DNA of 64,000 nucleotides from Lachnospiraceae bacterium MD329 (GTDB lineage: Bacteria; Bacillota; Clostridia; UBA1381), in NCBI GenBank assembly GCA_010206265.1, contig VIQV01000016.1, forward strand, positions 309-64,308, in the 5' to 3' direction. Made by a program: the position numbers and the translations under genes. Every line of letters starts with the position of its first letter. The stretch's first letter is position 1. Shown piece after piece: positions 1-8,459 of the stretch. The notes beneath the pieces were generated by a model. That model did not search any database and was not told the origin of the DNA. It saw nothing but the letters and a program-made list of their open reading frames with translations.

Positions 1-59
1 GCGCCGGTTTTAAACGCTTCATCATAGCGTGGCGGCATTGTTCCTTTTTTGATTGGCAT
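1..59 (-). CDS. Probable IS3-type transposase OrfA, N-terminal end only (runs off the window)
   Basis: Only the first 19 codons lie inside the window. They start at an ATG (57-59, read on the minus strand) preceded by GGAGG at 69-73. The peptide begins MPIKKGTMPPRYDEAFKTG. The 'RYDEAFK' segment resembles the start of the helix-turn-helix OrfA of IS3-family transposases ('RY..EFK..AV'). Assignment rests on this short match and on the neighbouring relaxase remnant, so the family is tentative. Another small DNA-binding protein of a mobile element is possible. Confidence 0.42.
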   Translation of the reverse strand, partial: MPIKKGTMPPRYDEAFKTG

Positions 60-105
60 TGAAAATATCCTCCTTTTTAGTAATGGATTTTTATATGTCC
101 ATTCC

Positions 106-134
106 ATTATATCATACTTTTTTCTGTCCATCAA
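106..134 (-). promoter_or_regulatory. Promoter for the partial transposase-like gene
   Basis: On the minus strand, TTGATG (129-134) and TATAAT (106-111) are separated by 17 nt and point to the gene ending at 59. TGGACA occurs in the spacer and again just downstream of the -10, a possible operator arrangement. Confidence 0.5.
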
Positions 135-152
135 TTCGGGGATGGGGCAAAT

Positions 153-653
153 TTGAAACAAGCGAGTAAAACTTTAAACTTCCTCACTGAAAATAAAATC
201 ACAAGCTATGATGAATTAAAAAGCAGAATTGAGGAAAAATACAAAGCCTTTGATACTACTTCCGATAAATTAAAATCGGTTGAAAAGAATTTGAGTGATA
301 CAAACATTTTGAGAAAACACATAAGCACCTATCAATCTTTAAAGCCTATTTATGACAAATACAAGAAATCAAAAAATAAATCCGACTTTGAAAACAGGCA
401 CAGACGGGAAATTATTTTATTTGAGGCTTCGTATAAATATTTGTCAGATGTTCAGATAAACGGAAAACTGCCGGCACTTGACAAGGTAAATACCGACCGT
501 ATAAATTTAGAGGAGCAAAAGCAGAAATTATATGCCGATTACCGAAAAGCTAAAAAAGAATTATCTGAAATTGATATTATAAAATCAAATATTGACACTA
601 TGCTTAAAACTCCGCAGCGGAACGAACCGATAAGAGAACAAGAGCTTGAATAA
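153..653 (+). pseudogene. Relaxase/mobilisation protein, C-terminal remnant
   Basis: The 166 residues are highly charged and mostly helical coiled coil, with the pattern 'LTENKITSYDEL ... HRREIILFEASYKYL ... KQKLYADYRKAKKELSEI'. I recognise this as the C-terminal tail of relaxases carried by conjugative and mobilisable elements of Firmicutes. The N-terminal nuclease domain with the HUH histidines is missing. The frame stays open upstream only to a TAG at 78-80, next to the transposase-like gene, so the gene was probably cut by an insertion or deletion. TTG at 153 has no good ribosome site and is unlikely to be a true start. The piece marks the region as remains of an integrated mobile element. 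Confidence 0.7.
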
Positions 654-770
654 TTCATTTAGGCGCATTATACAGGCTAACACCAATATTTTCATACGCT
701 TTCCCAGCTGGGCGCGCAAAACTTCTTTTGATATAATTATATTATAAAAATATCGAAAGGAGTTTTTACT

Positions 771-1332
771 ATGAAAAAAAATTATTATACTAACGCTGAT
801 AGCTACACTATCAGCGTCGACAATAGCCTTTGCGGCTGAAATTCCGAGAGAAACAACACCATTAAACAGTACGGAAGAACAAATATGTATTGTTGAGAAT
901 TTAATCGGTGATATTCTTGATGAAGTAGAAAGCGGAAATCTCGGTTACACCTTAGCCGCTGGATATGCCAACACAAAAATCCGAAAAGCAATTATGGCAA
1001 ATCAGACAGACGGCAACGGTTACGGTATCTTATCGCCAATCGCACAGAACGCAATCCGTGTTATGAGAGATATGCAGTTACGATCTGAAGCATATGCACA
1101 AGCAGAGGAAGAATTAAAAGTGTTACTTGATGACCTAATTATCGAAGTGCAAAACAGCAAGGATTATATAGAGGCCGTCAAAGAGGCATACGAAATAATT
1201 TATAAATCTGTCAATCCGTCATTTAACTATGACGAACAATTTTCACTTGATACCTGTTACAGAGATATTCCCGCTGTCGGAATGGTAAAACTAACAGTGG
1301 CAAGAAAGCTATTGTTAGAGGCTAAAAAATAA
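771..1332 (+). pseudogene. Secreted protein of unknown function, broken by +1 frameshift in an A8 tract
   Basis: An ideal ribosome site (AAAGGAG, 756-762) precedes ATG at 771, but the A8 tract at 774-781 throws translation out of frame and it stops after 22 codons. Removing one A gives a continuous protein of about 186 residues. It begins MKKIIILTLIATLSAST followed by an AFA/AE site, a classic Sec signal peptide, and continues into a soluble, mainly helical domain ending at 1332. The downstream part alone is open from ATG 994 (112 aa). I recognise no family. The shift could be a fixed mutation, phase variation by slippage, or a sequencing error in a homopolymer. Confidence 0.65.
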
Positions 1333-1370
1333 AAATGCGTTGCTTGATTGTCGCCAAACAAATCTTATAT

Positions 1371-1405
1371 GGACATAATTGTTTTTACGGTTATGTCCTT
1401 TTTGT
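1371..1405 (+). terminator. Intrinsic terminator after the frameshifted secreted gene
   Basis: GGACATAA (1371-1378) pairs with TTATGTCC (1391-1398), followed by a run of T. The stem is short and AT-rich, so strength is uncertain. Confidence 0.5.
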
Positions 1406-1426
1406 ATGACAGTGTAGAGGAACAAG

Positions 1427-1471
1427 TGTCCATTTTTCATTATTGACAAATAGATGTCCAAATGATATAAT
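1427..1471 (+). promoter_or_regulatory. Promoter of the regulator-hsdMSR operon with paired TGTCCA motifs
   Basis: TTGACA (1443-1448) and TATAAT (1466-1471) have a perfect 17-nt spacer. TGTCCA occurs at 1427-1432, just upstream of the -35, and at 1455-1460 inside the spacer, 28 nt apart. That placement would suit an operator for the XRE protein encoded immediately downstream (inference). Confidence 0.75.
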
Positions 1472-1506
1472 TAAATAAATTTATTTAATTATAAAGGAGG
1501 GATATT

Positions 1507-1869
1507 GTGCGAGTTAAAACCTTTGGTGAATGTTTAAGAGAATTTAGGGAGAACAAAGGATTATCACAAGGACAACTTGGTGAAGAAGTAAAAAGAAAAA
1601 CTATGACAATATCCCTCATTGAAAATGGGAAAAACAATCCACCCAACGGCAAACTTTTAGAAGATTTAATTCGGGTTCTCAAACTTGACGAAAAAGAGGC
1701 GAATACGCTGCGAAATCTTTCCGCGATAGAACGTAACGAACTTCCAAACGATATAAGCATTTATATTAAAAAGAACATGGACATCTTCGATACAATCCGA
1801 AGAGGTATGAAGCAAAATAAAAAATCTACTGATTGGGAAAATGTGTTTAAAGGAGCGAAAGAATTATGA
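1507..1869 (+). CDS. XRE-family helix-turn-helix regulator (probable controller of the type I RM operon)
   Basis: A 120-residue protein starting at GTG with AAAGGAGG (1493-1500) 6 nt upstream. Residues about 6-62 form a Cro/C1-type helix-turn-helix ('LREFRENKGLSQGQLGEEV ... TISLIENGKNNPP'). The rest has no recognised domain. Its stop overlaps the hsdM start by 4 nt (ATGA), so the two are translationally coupled. Small HTH proteins placed first in restriction-modification operons are commonly controller proteins that delay restriction or balance expression. That role is inferred here from position and from the TGTCCA pair in its promoter. Confidence 0.82.
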   Translation: MRVKTFGECLREFRENKGLSQGQLGEEVKRKTMTISLIENGKNNPPNGKLLEDLIRVLKLDEKEANTLRNLSAIERNELPNDISIYIKKNMDIFDTIRRGMKQNKKSTDWENVFKGAKEL

Positions 1870-3887
1870 ATTTTACAGATAAGGCTAACTTTATATGGAG
1901 TGTTGCAGATTTACTGCGAGGAGATTTTAAGCAAAGCGAATACGGAAAGGTTATACTTCCGTTTACTGTTTTACGTCGTTTTGACTGTGTGCTTGCGCCG
2001 TCAAAAGAAAAAATTTTGGAACTTAACAAATCACTTACTGTTCAAAATAAGTTACCTGTATTTAAAAAGATTACAGGTAATGATTACTATAATATAAGCA
2101 AGTTTGATTTTGAAAAACTGGTTGATGATTCGTTGAATATAGATACAAACCTTCGTGATTATATCAATGGATTTTCAGATGATGTCAAAGAAATTCTTGA
2201 TAACTTTGAAATTTTCACTATAATAGACAAGCTAAAAAAATCCAATCTTTTATATTTAGTGGTGCAAAAGTTTGCGGAACTTGACCTTGGTGCTGACACG
2301 GTTGATAATCTTGAAATGGGATATATGTATGAGGAACTTATTAGAAAATTTTCTGAACTTTCCAACGAAACAGCCGGAGAACACTTTACACCTCGCGAGG
2401 TTATTGAACTTATGGTAGAACTTTTATTTGATCCCGATATGGACGAACTTTCTAAGGATGGAAAGGTTGTAACCATATTTGACCCAGCCTGCGGAACGGG
2501 CGGGATGCTTTCTGTTGCACAGAACAAAATGCTTGCTTTAAATAACAATATGACAGTTATCCCATTCGGTCAGGAATTAAATCCCGAAACATATGCAACT
2601 TGTAAATCGGATATGATTTTAAAGGGGAATAACAATAGCCGCATTGTGCTTGGCAACAGCTTTAATGAAGACGGATTTGCACACGAAAAATTCGATTATA
2701 TGCTTTCAAACCCTCCGTTTGGCGTTGAATGGAAGAAAGTTGAAAAATTTATTAAAGACGAAGCGGCAACGAGAGGATATGACGGCAGATTCGGAGCAGG
2801 GACTCCGAGAATTTCCGATGGCTCTCTTTTGTTCTTGCAACATATGATTTCAAAAATGAACGCGCCAAAAGACGGCGGAAGCCGTATTGCTATTGTATTC
2901 AACGGTTCTCCCTTGTTTACAGGTGACGCCGGCAGCGGAGAAAGCGAGATAAGACGCTGGCTGATTGAAAACGATATGCTTGAAGCCATTGTTGCGCTGC
3001 CCGACCAGCTTTTCTATAACACGGGTATTTCTACTTACATCTGGATTATAACCAATCGAAAAGAAGAACGCAGAAAAGGAAAGGTGCGCCTTATAAATGG
3101 TATCACATATTTTGAAAAAATGCGTAAATCTTTGGGTAATAAGCGAAACCTTATTGATGAAAACAGCAGAAAAGCGATTGTGAATTTATATGCAACAAGA
3201 GAGGCAAATGAGAACTATATTGATTTTGACAATGAGGATTTCGGGTATCGTAAAATCACAGTTGAAAGACCATTAAGGCTTGCTTATTCAACAAAGGAAG
3301 AAAAACTGGAGCATTTTGAAAATGTGGACGCATATTGTGATTTAAGAGATCCTGAGGAGCGTTTGGAGAGTTGGAAAGCACAAGGCATATATGACGGAAC
3401 GCAAGATCCAAGCGTCCCTGATGATTATTATCCGAAGCTGCAAAAAGCATTAAGAGAAATACCGCAAGATAAAATGTTTATGAACATAGAATCTTTTGAA
3501 CCTGAAGTTATCAAAGTTTTGAAAAAGCATAGGCTATCACACGGAAAAATTGATTTAAAATTCTTATTGCCGCTTTTATCGGAACAATGTAATGAAGCGG
3601 ATATTGTTTATGATAAAAAAGGCAACAAAAAACCTGATACCAACCTGAGAGATACCGAAACAGTGCCGCTGAAAGAGGATATTCATAAGTATTTTGAAAG
3701 AGAAGTTTTGCCACATATTCCCGATGCGTGGATTGATGAAAGTAAAACAAAGATAGGCTATGAAATTCCTTTTACAAGATATTTTTATAAATTCACACCA
3801 CTTAGAAACAGCGCTGAAATTATAGAGGAAATTAAGGAATTGGAGACAAAAATCAGCGAGGAACTATCGGAGGTGTTTGGGGAATGA
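1866..3887 (+). CDS. hsdM: Type I restriction-modification system, DNA methyltransferase subunit HsdM
   Basis: This 673-residue subunit transfers a methyl group from S-adenosylmethionine to adenine N6 within the site chosen by HsdS. An N-terminal helical HsdM domain is followed by the methylase core. SAM-binding motif I reads DPACGTGGML near residues 205-214 and catalytic motif IV reads NPPFG near residue 282. It is longer than the classic ~500-residue HsdM because of a C-terminal extension of roughly 200 residues that I do not recognise in detail. It couples to the regulator upstream (ATGA) and to hsdS downstream (4-nt overlap). All core motifs are intact, so it is probably active. Confidence 0.95.
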   Translation: MNFTDKANFIWSVADLLRGDFKQSEYGKVILPFTVLRRFDCVLAPSKEKILELNKSLTVQNKLPVFKKITGNDYYNISKFDFEKLVDDSLNIDTNLRDYINGFSDDVKEILDNFEIFTIIDKLKKSNLLYLVVQKFAELDLGADTVDNLEMGYMYEELIRKFSELSNETAGEHFTPREVIELMVELLFDPDMDELSKDGKVVTIFDPACGTGGMLSVAQNKMLALNNNMTVIPFGQELNPETYATCKSDMILKGNNNSRIVLGNSFNEDGFAHEKFDYMLSNPPFGVEWKKVEKFIKDEAATRGYDGRFGAGTPRISDGSLLFLQHMISKMNAPKDGGSRIAIVFNGSPLFTGDAGSGESEIRRWLIENDMLEAIVALPDQLFYNTGISTYIWIITNRKEERRKGKVRLINGITYFEKMRKSLGNKRNLIDENSRKAIVNLYATREANENYIDFDNEDFGYRKITVERPLRLAYSTKEEKLEHFENVDAYCDLRDPEERLESWKAQGIYDGTQDPSVPDDYYPKLQKALREIPQDKMFMNIESFEPEVIKVLKKHRLSHGKIDLKFLLPLLSEQCNEADIVYDKKGNKKPDTNLRDTETVPLKEDIHKYFEREVLPHIPDAWIDESKTKIGYEIPFTRYFYKFTPLRNSAEIIEEIKELETKISEELSEVFGE

Positions 3888-5200
3888 AACCGTATAAGGA
3901 ATATAAAGACAGCGGTATACCTTGGATTGGGGCAATACCAAAGGATTGGGAAGTAAAAAAATTAAAATTTTTAACGTCTGTTAATGATGATGTTCTTTCG
4001 GAAAATACTATTTCTGAATATAGTTTTCGCTATGTAGATATAGGTAGTGTGTCATTAGATAAAGGTATTGAATTATATCAAAAAATGGTTTTTGAGGATT
4101 GTCCGTCTCGAGCAAGGCGTATTGTGAAAAAAGGTGATATAATCATTTCAACTGTGAGAACATACTTGAAAGCTATAGCAGAAATTACTGATGATAATGA
4201 TGTTGTGGTATCAACAGGATTTGCTGTTATAAGGGCAAAAAACATATTTGATAAATATCTAAAATATGTATTGTTAAATAGTTATTTTGTCGATACAGTT
4301 GCTTCTCTGTCGGTTGGAGTGAGTTATCCGGCTATCAACACATCAACAATGATGAATATAAAGATTACGATTCCGACATTTGACACACAGCGCCGCATAG
4401 CAGACTATCTTGACCACAAAACTGCTGCTATTGATACGCTTATAGATGACAAGCAAAAAATGATTGAGCTTTTAAAAGAACGCAGACAAGCCATTATAAG
4501 CGAGGCAGTAACAAAGGGACTTGATAAAAATGCTAAAATGAAGGATAGCGGTGTACCTTGGATTGGAGAAATACCAGAGGATTGGGAAGTTAACAGACTA
4601 AAATATTGTTTTACATTTCATCAAGGAGGAGCTTGGGGAGAAGAAGCTGCAAATAATAAAAATGACAGAATATGTATAAGAGTTGCAGATTTTAATTATC
4701 AAAATTTAACGGTTAAAAATTCTGATCAGTATACAATTCGAAATTATAGTGAAAAACAAATAAATAACTTAACAATTCATACTGGCGATTTGTTGATAGA
4801 AAAATCTGGAGGCGGAGAACATTCGCCTGTAGGAAGAGTAGTTATTTATAATAAGGGATTTAATGCTTTGTGTGCAAACTTTATAGAACTGTTGCGTGTA
4901 AAAAATAATCACAACAGTAACTTTCTGAATTATTTATTTTCAATGATGTATAGTATGAAAATAAATAAAAAATATTTCAACCAAACTACAGGAATACAAA
5001 ATTTAAATATTACTGCATATCTAAATGAGAAAATATCTTTACCACCGCTTGATATTCAACATCGCATAGCAGAATACCTCGACAAAAAAACAGTAGAAAT
5101 AGACAATCTCATAACTGATATAACTACACAAATCGAAAAACTCAAAGAATACCGCCAAGCGATTATATCCGAGTCGGTAACGGGAAAGGTGGAAATATAG
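3884..5200 (+). CDS. hsdS: Type I restriction-modification system, specificity subunit HsdS
   Basis: A 438-residue specificity protein with the usual internal duplication. Each half opens with a near-identical segment ('GIPWIGAIPKDWEV' at about 11-24, 'GVPWIGEIPEDWEV' at about 220) leading into a variable target-recognition domain. Each closes with a conserved helical spacer ('RRIADYLDHKTAAID...ERRQAIISEAVTKG' and 'HRIAEYLDKKTVEID...EYRQAIISESVTGK'). The two variable domains each read half of a bipartite DNA site, and the helices set the gap between halves. The target cannot be predicted by eye. The repeated segments could allow domain exchange by recombination. It overlaps hsdM by 4 nt and hsdR by 1 nt. 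Confidence 0.95.
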   Translation: MKPYKEYKDSGIPWIGAIPKDWEVKKLKFLTSVNDDVLSENTISEYSFRYVDIGSVSLDKGIELYQKMVFEDCPSRARRIVKKGDIIISTVRTYLKAIAEITDDNDVVVSTGFAVIRAKNIFDKYLKYVLLNSYFVDTVASLSVGVSYPAINTSTMMNIKITIPTFDTQRRIADYLDHKTAAIDTLIDDKQKMIELLKERRQAIISEAVTKGLDKNAKMKDSGVPWIGEIPEDWEVNRLKYCFTFHQGGAWGEEAANNKNDRICIRVADFNYQNLTVKNSDQYTIRNYSEKQINNLTIHTGDLLIEKSGGGEHSPVGRVVIYNKGFNALCANFIELLRVKNNHNSNFLNYLFSMMYSMKINKKYFNQTTGIQNLNITAYLNEKISLPPLDIQHRIAEYLDKKTVEIDNLITDITTQIEKLKEYRQAIISESVTGKVEI

Positions 5201-8178
5201 TGGCAATTCAAACAAAAGAAATAAATCTTGAAAATGAAATTGAATATGCTTTAATTGAAAACGGTTGTTATGTCAAAGGTAATCCGTCTGATTTTAATAG
5301 GAAATATGCCATTGATACCGCTAAACTGTTTGAATTTTTGAAAAATGGTCAGCCTGATGAATGGAAAAAGTTGTGTGAAAAACATGGAACTGATGCGGAA
5401 CACAATTTTTTAAAAAGATTGTCTAAAGAACTTGACAGCCGTGGTATGCTTGATGTTTTGCGAAAAGGTGTGGTTGACGCGCCGGCAAGATTCAAACTAT
5501 GCTATTTTAAGCCGGCAAGCAATATGAATCAAACCGATTCCGTAAATTATACAAAAAATATTTTATCTGTAACAAGACAGGTTCATTATTCTTTGAAAAA
5601 TGAAAATTCTATTGATGTTGTTTTGTTTATAAACGGACTGCCCGTTGTTACAATGGAGCTTAAAAATCAAATAACAGGTCAAACCGTAGAAAATGCAAAA
5701 AGGCAGTATAAATATGACAGGGATAATCGAGAACTTCTGCTTGGTTTTAAGTCAAGATGTCTTGTTCATTTTGCGGTTGATACAGATGAAGTTTATATGA
5801 CAACAAAACTCGATGGAGCGAACACATATTTTTTACCGTTCAATAAAGGCAACAACGGTGGCAAGGGTAATCCGCAGGGCAATGGAAATTATCGCACATC
5901 ATACCTATGGGATGAAGTTTTGCAAAAAAATAGTTTACTGGATATTATTCAAAGATTTGTTCATCTTAAAGTAAGTGACAACGGTAAACAAGAAACGCTT
6001 ATTTTCCCTCGTTATCACCAGCTTGACGCAGTAAGAAAAATAGTTTCAGACGTTAAGGAAAAAGGAACGGGAATAAATTATCTGATTCAGCACAGCGCGG
6101 GAAGCGGAAAGTCCAATTCTATCGCATGGCTTGCACATCATTTATCAAGTCTGCATGATGATAATGATAAAATAATATTTAATAGTATTATTGTTATAAC
6201 TGACCGTATTGTTTTGGACAGACAGCTGCAAGATACTATTTATCAGTTTGAGCAGGTTGAAGGTGTTGTAATAAAAATAAACCAGAGTTCCTCTCAGCTT
6301 GCGGATGCGCTTAATACAGGAAAGAAAATAATTGTAACAACATTACAAAAGTTTCCTTTTATACTTGAAAAAATAGGTGATTTGTCAGGCAAAAAATTTG
6401 CAATTATTGTGGACGAGGCTCACTCATCACAAACAGGAGAAGCAAGTAAGAAACTCAAAGCCGTATTGGGTGATGCATATCAGGGATTGAGCGAAGAAGA
6501 AAAACTACAAAAGATAGCAGATGACGAGGCAAAAGAAGAAAAATTAGCCGCAGACCATGAAGATGAAATTACGAAAGAAATGTCCACCCATGGTAAGCTA
6601 AAAAATCTTTCGTTTTTTGCATTTACAGCAACACCAAAACCAAAAACGCTTGAAATGTTCGGAACGATAGGAGATGATGACTTGCCTCACCCATTCCATT
6701 TGTATTCTATGCGTCAGGCTATTGAAGAGGGATTTATTCTTGATGTGTTGAAGAATTATATGACATATGATACATATTTCAAGATAGGCAAAACGATAGC
6801 AGATGACCCGAAATATGATAAATCAAAAGGCAACAAGGCATTAGGAAAATTTTTGAGTTTACATCCGCATAATTTAGCACAGAAAACGCAGATAATGATA
6901 GAGCATTTCCGAACTGTTACAAAAAATAAAATTGGTGGTAATGCTAAAGCTATGCTTGTAACAGGTTCAAGACTTCATGCAGTCAGATATTATTTTGCAT
7001 TTAAGGATTATATTAAGAAAATGGGCTATGAAAACGAATTAGGTATTTTAGTTGCATTTTCCGGTACTGTTTCTGATAATGGCGAAGAATATACGGAAAC
7101 AGGAATCAACAAAATTAAGGAAAGTGAGTTGCCGAAAACTTTTCACGGGAAAGAATATCAGGTTTTACTTGTTGCTGAAAAGTACCAGACAGGTTTTGAC
7201 GAGCCTTTGCTGCATACAATGTTTGTTGATAAAAAGCTTAGCGGTGTAAAGGCTGTTCAAACGCTTTCAAGGCTTAACCGTACTTGCAAGGGTAAGGAAG
7301 ATACATTTGTGCTTGATTTTGTAAATTCGGCGGAGGATATAAAAAAATCGTTTGAGCCGTATTATGAGGAAACAAATATTTCAGAAGTAACCGACATAAA
7401 TATTGTTTATGATTTAAAATCAAAACTTGATGAATACCGTATATATTGGGATTCCGAAATAGAGAATTTCAGCAAAGTTTTCTTTAAAAAAAGCAAAAAG
7501 CAAGACAATATGGATTTTGGAGTGCTGAATGCATATATCGATCCGGCTGTCGACAGGTTTAAAGGCAAGAACAAAGAGGAACAAGACGATTTTAAATCTC
7601 AACTCGCAAAATTTGTGAGAACATATTCCTTTGTAACAAATATTGCCAAACTTGATGATATGGAATTACACAAATTTCATGCTTATGCAAGGCTGCTTTT
7701 AAGAAAATTACCTAAAGATGATTTAGGTAATTCAATAAATTTAGATGATGAAGTATCACTTCAATACTATCGTTTACAGAAAATTTTTGAGGGTAGTATT
7801 GAACTTGAAAAAGCTGAACCATTACCAAATAGCAAATATGCGGGAAAAGGAAAAAAATCTGATGATGAAGCTCCATTGTCTGAGCTGATTGAAAAGATAA
7901 ATGAGTGTTTTGGAACAGAGTTTGAGGATATGGATAAAGTGCTTATGCAGTTTGTTGCCGATATGGAGAAAGACGATAATCTACGAACACAAGCTATGAA
8001 CAATTCAAAAGAGCATTTTAAGTTCCCGTTCAATGATGTTTTTATGGGAATCGTTGTTGACCGTATGATGCAGAATGATGCTTTTTGTACAAAGATTTTG
8101 GATGATGAAAAGTTTAGAAACGAAATATCTGAACTTATGGTAGGATATGTTTATGACAAACTAAGAGCAGCTGTTTGA
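5200..8178 (+). CDS. hsdR: Type I restriction-modification system, restriction subunit HsdR
   Basis: A 992-residue translocase-nuclease that pulls DNA through the complex and cuts unmethylated DNA at a distance. An N-terminal PD-(E/D)xK-type nuclease domain is visible ('IDVVLFINGLPVVTMELKNQ', about 137-156, with the E-x-K pair). The helicase motor follows: Walker A HSAGSGKS near 299-306, DEAH near 405, motif III 'FTATP' near 480, and motif VI-like 'VQTLSRLNR' near 685. The start is GTG, overlapping the hsdS TAG by one base (TAGTG), with GGAAA just upstream. No truncation is seen, so the three-gene system appears complete. It is the last gene of the operon. Confidence 0.95.
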   Translation: MAIQTKEINLENEIEYALIENGCYVKGNPSDFNRKYAIDTAKLFEFLKNGQPDEWKKLCEKHGTDAEHNFLKRLSKELDSRGMLDVLRKGVVDAPARFKLCYFKPASNMNQTDSVNYTKNILSVTRQVHYSLKNENSIDVVLFINGLPVVTMELKNQITGQTVENAKRQYKYDRDNRELLLGFKSRCLVHFAVDTDEVYMTTKLDGANTYFLPFNKGNNGGKGNPQGNGNYRTSYLWDEVLQKNSLLDIIQRFVHLKVSDNGKQETLIFPRYHQLDAVRKIVSDVKEKGTGINYLIQHSAGSGKSNSIAWLAHHLSSLHDDNDKIIFNSIIVITDRIVLDRQLQDTIYQFEQVEGVVIKINQSSSQLADALNTGKKIIVTTLQKFPFILEKIGDLSGKKFAIIVDEAHSSQTGEASKKLKAVLGDAYQGLSEEEKLQKIADDEAKEEKLAADHEDEITKEMSTHGKLKNLSFFAFTATPKPKTLEMFGTIGDDDLPHPFHLYSMRQAIEEGFILDVLKNYMTYDTYFKIGKTIADDPKYDKSKGNKALGKFLSLHPHNLAQKTQIMIEHFRTVTKNKIGGNAKAMLVTGSRLHAVRYYFAFKDYIKKMGYENELGILVAFSGTVSDNGEEYTETGINKIKESELPKTFHGKEYQVLLVAEKYQTGFDEPLLHTMFVDKKLSGVKAVQTLSRLNRTCKGKEDTFVLDFVNSAEDIKKSFEPYYEETNISEVTDINIVYDLKSKLDEYRIYWDSEIENFSKVFFKKSKKQDNMDFGVLNAYIDPAVDRFKGKNKEEQDDFKSQLAKFVRTYSFVTNIAKLDDMELHKFHAYARLLLRKLPKDDLGNSINLDDEVSLQYYRLQKIFEGSIELEKAEPLPNSKYAGKGKKSDDEAPLSELIEKINECFGTEFEDMDKVLMQFVADMEKDDNLRTQAMNNSKEHFKFPFNDVFMGIVVDRMMQNDAFCTKILDDEKFRNEISELMVGYVYDKLRAAV

Positions 8179-8308
8179 TAAAAATACCACTTAAATAATA
8201 TATAACATCTTTTTAATATGGAATATATGTGGACATTTAGAACCGCATTTTCGAGGGTATGAATATAAACATAAGGGGAAGTCTATTTTTACGGTTTTTG
8301 AGGTTCGA

Positions 8309-8334
8309 AAACATAGTGTTTATGCGGTTTTTAG
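8309..8334 (-). repeat. Inverted repeat copy 1 flanking the fic gene
   Basis: Read on the minus strand this 26-nt stretch matches plus-strand 9625-9650 with two mismatches (shared core CTAAAAACCGC then TAAACA then TATGTTT). The two copies lie in opposite orientation about 1.3 kb apart on either side of the Fic gene. Related AACCGCA/TGCGGTT half-palindromes also occur near 8244 and at 9541-9560. Confidence 0.6.
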
Positions 8335-8395
8335 AGCCTAAAATTTCTACTATACCGTGACATATATGTATTAAAATACATAATTCATATGAGAA

Positions 8396-8424
8396 TTGAA
8401 TTTTATAGAAATTTATGGTATAAT
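8396..8424 (+). promoter_or_regulatory. Promoter of the fic gene
   Basis: TTGAAT (8396-8401), a 17-nt spacer and TATAAT (8419-8424) lie 36 nt upstream of the chosen start. Confidence 0.75.
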
Positions 8425-8459
8425 AAGTGTATCAAATGAAATTATTTAGGAGCGAAAAA

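Noticed and set aside
4500..4600. Repeated HsdS segments as a shufflon or CRISPR-like repeat
   Set aside because: They are the ordinary two-fold internal repeat of HsdS. No inverted hsdS fragments or recombinase gene are nearby.
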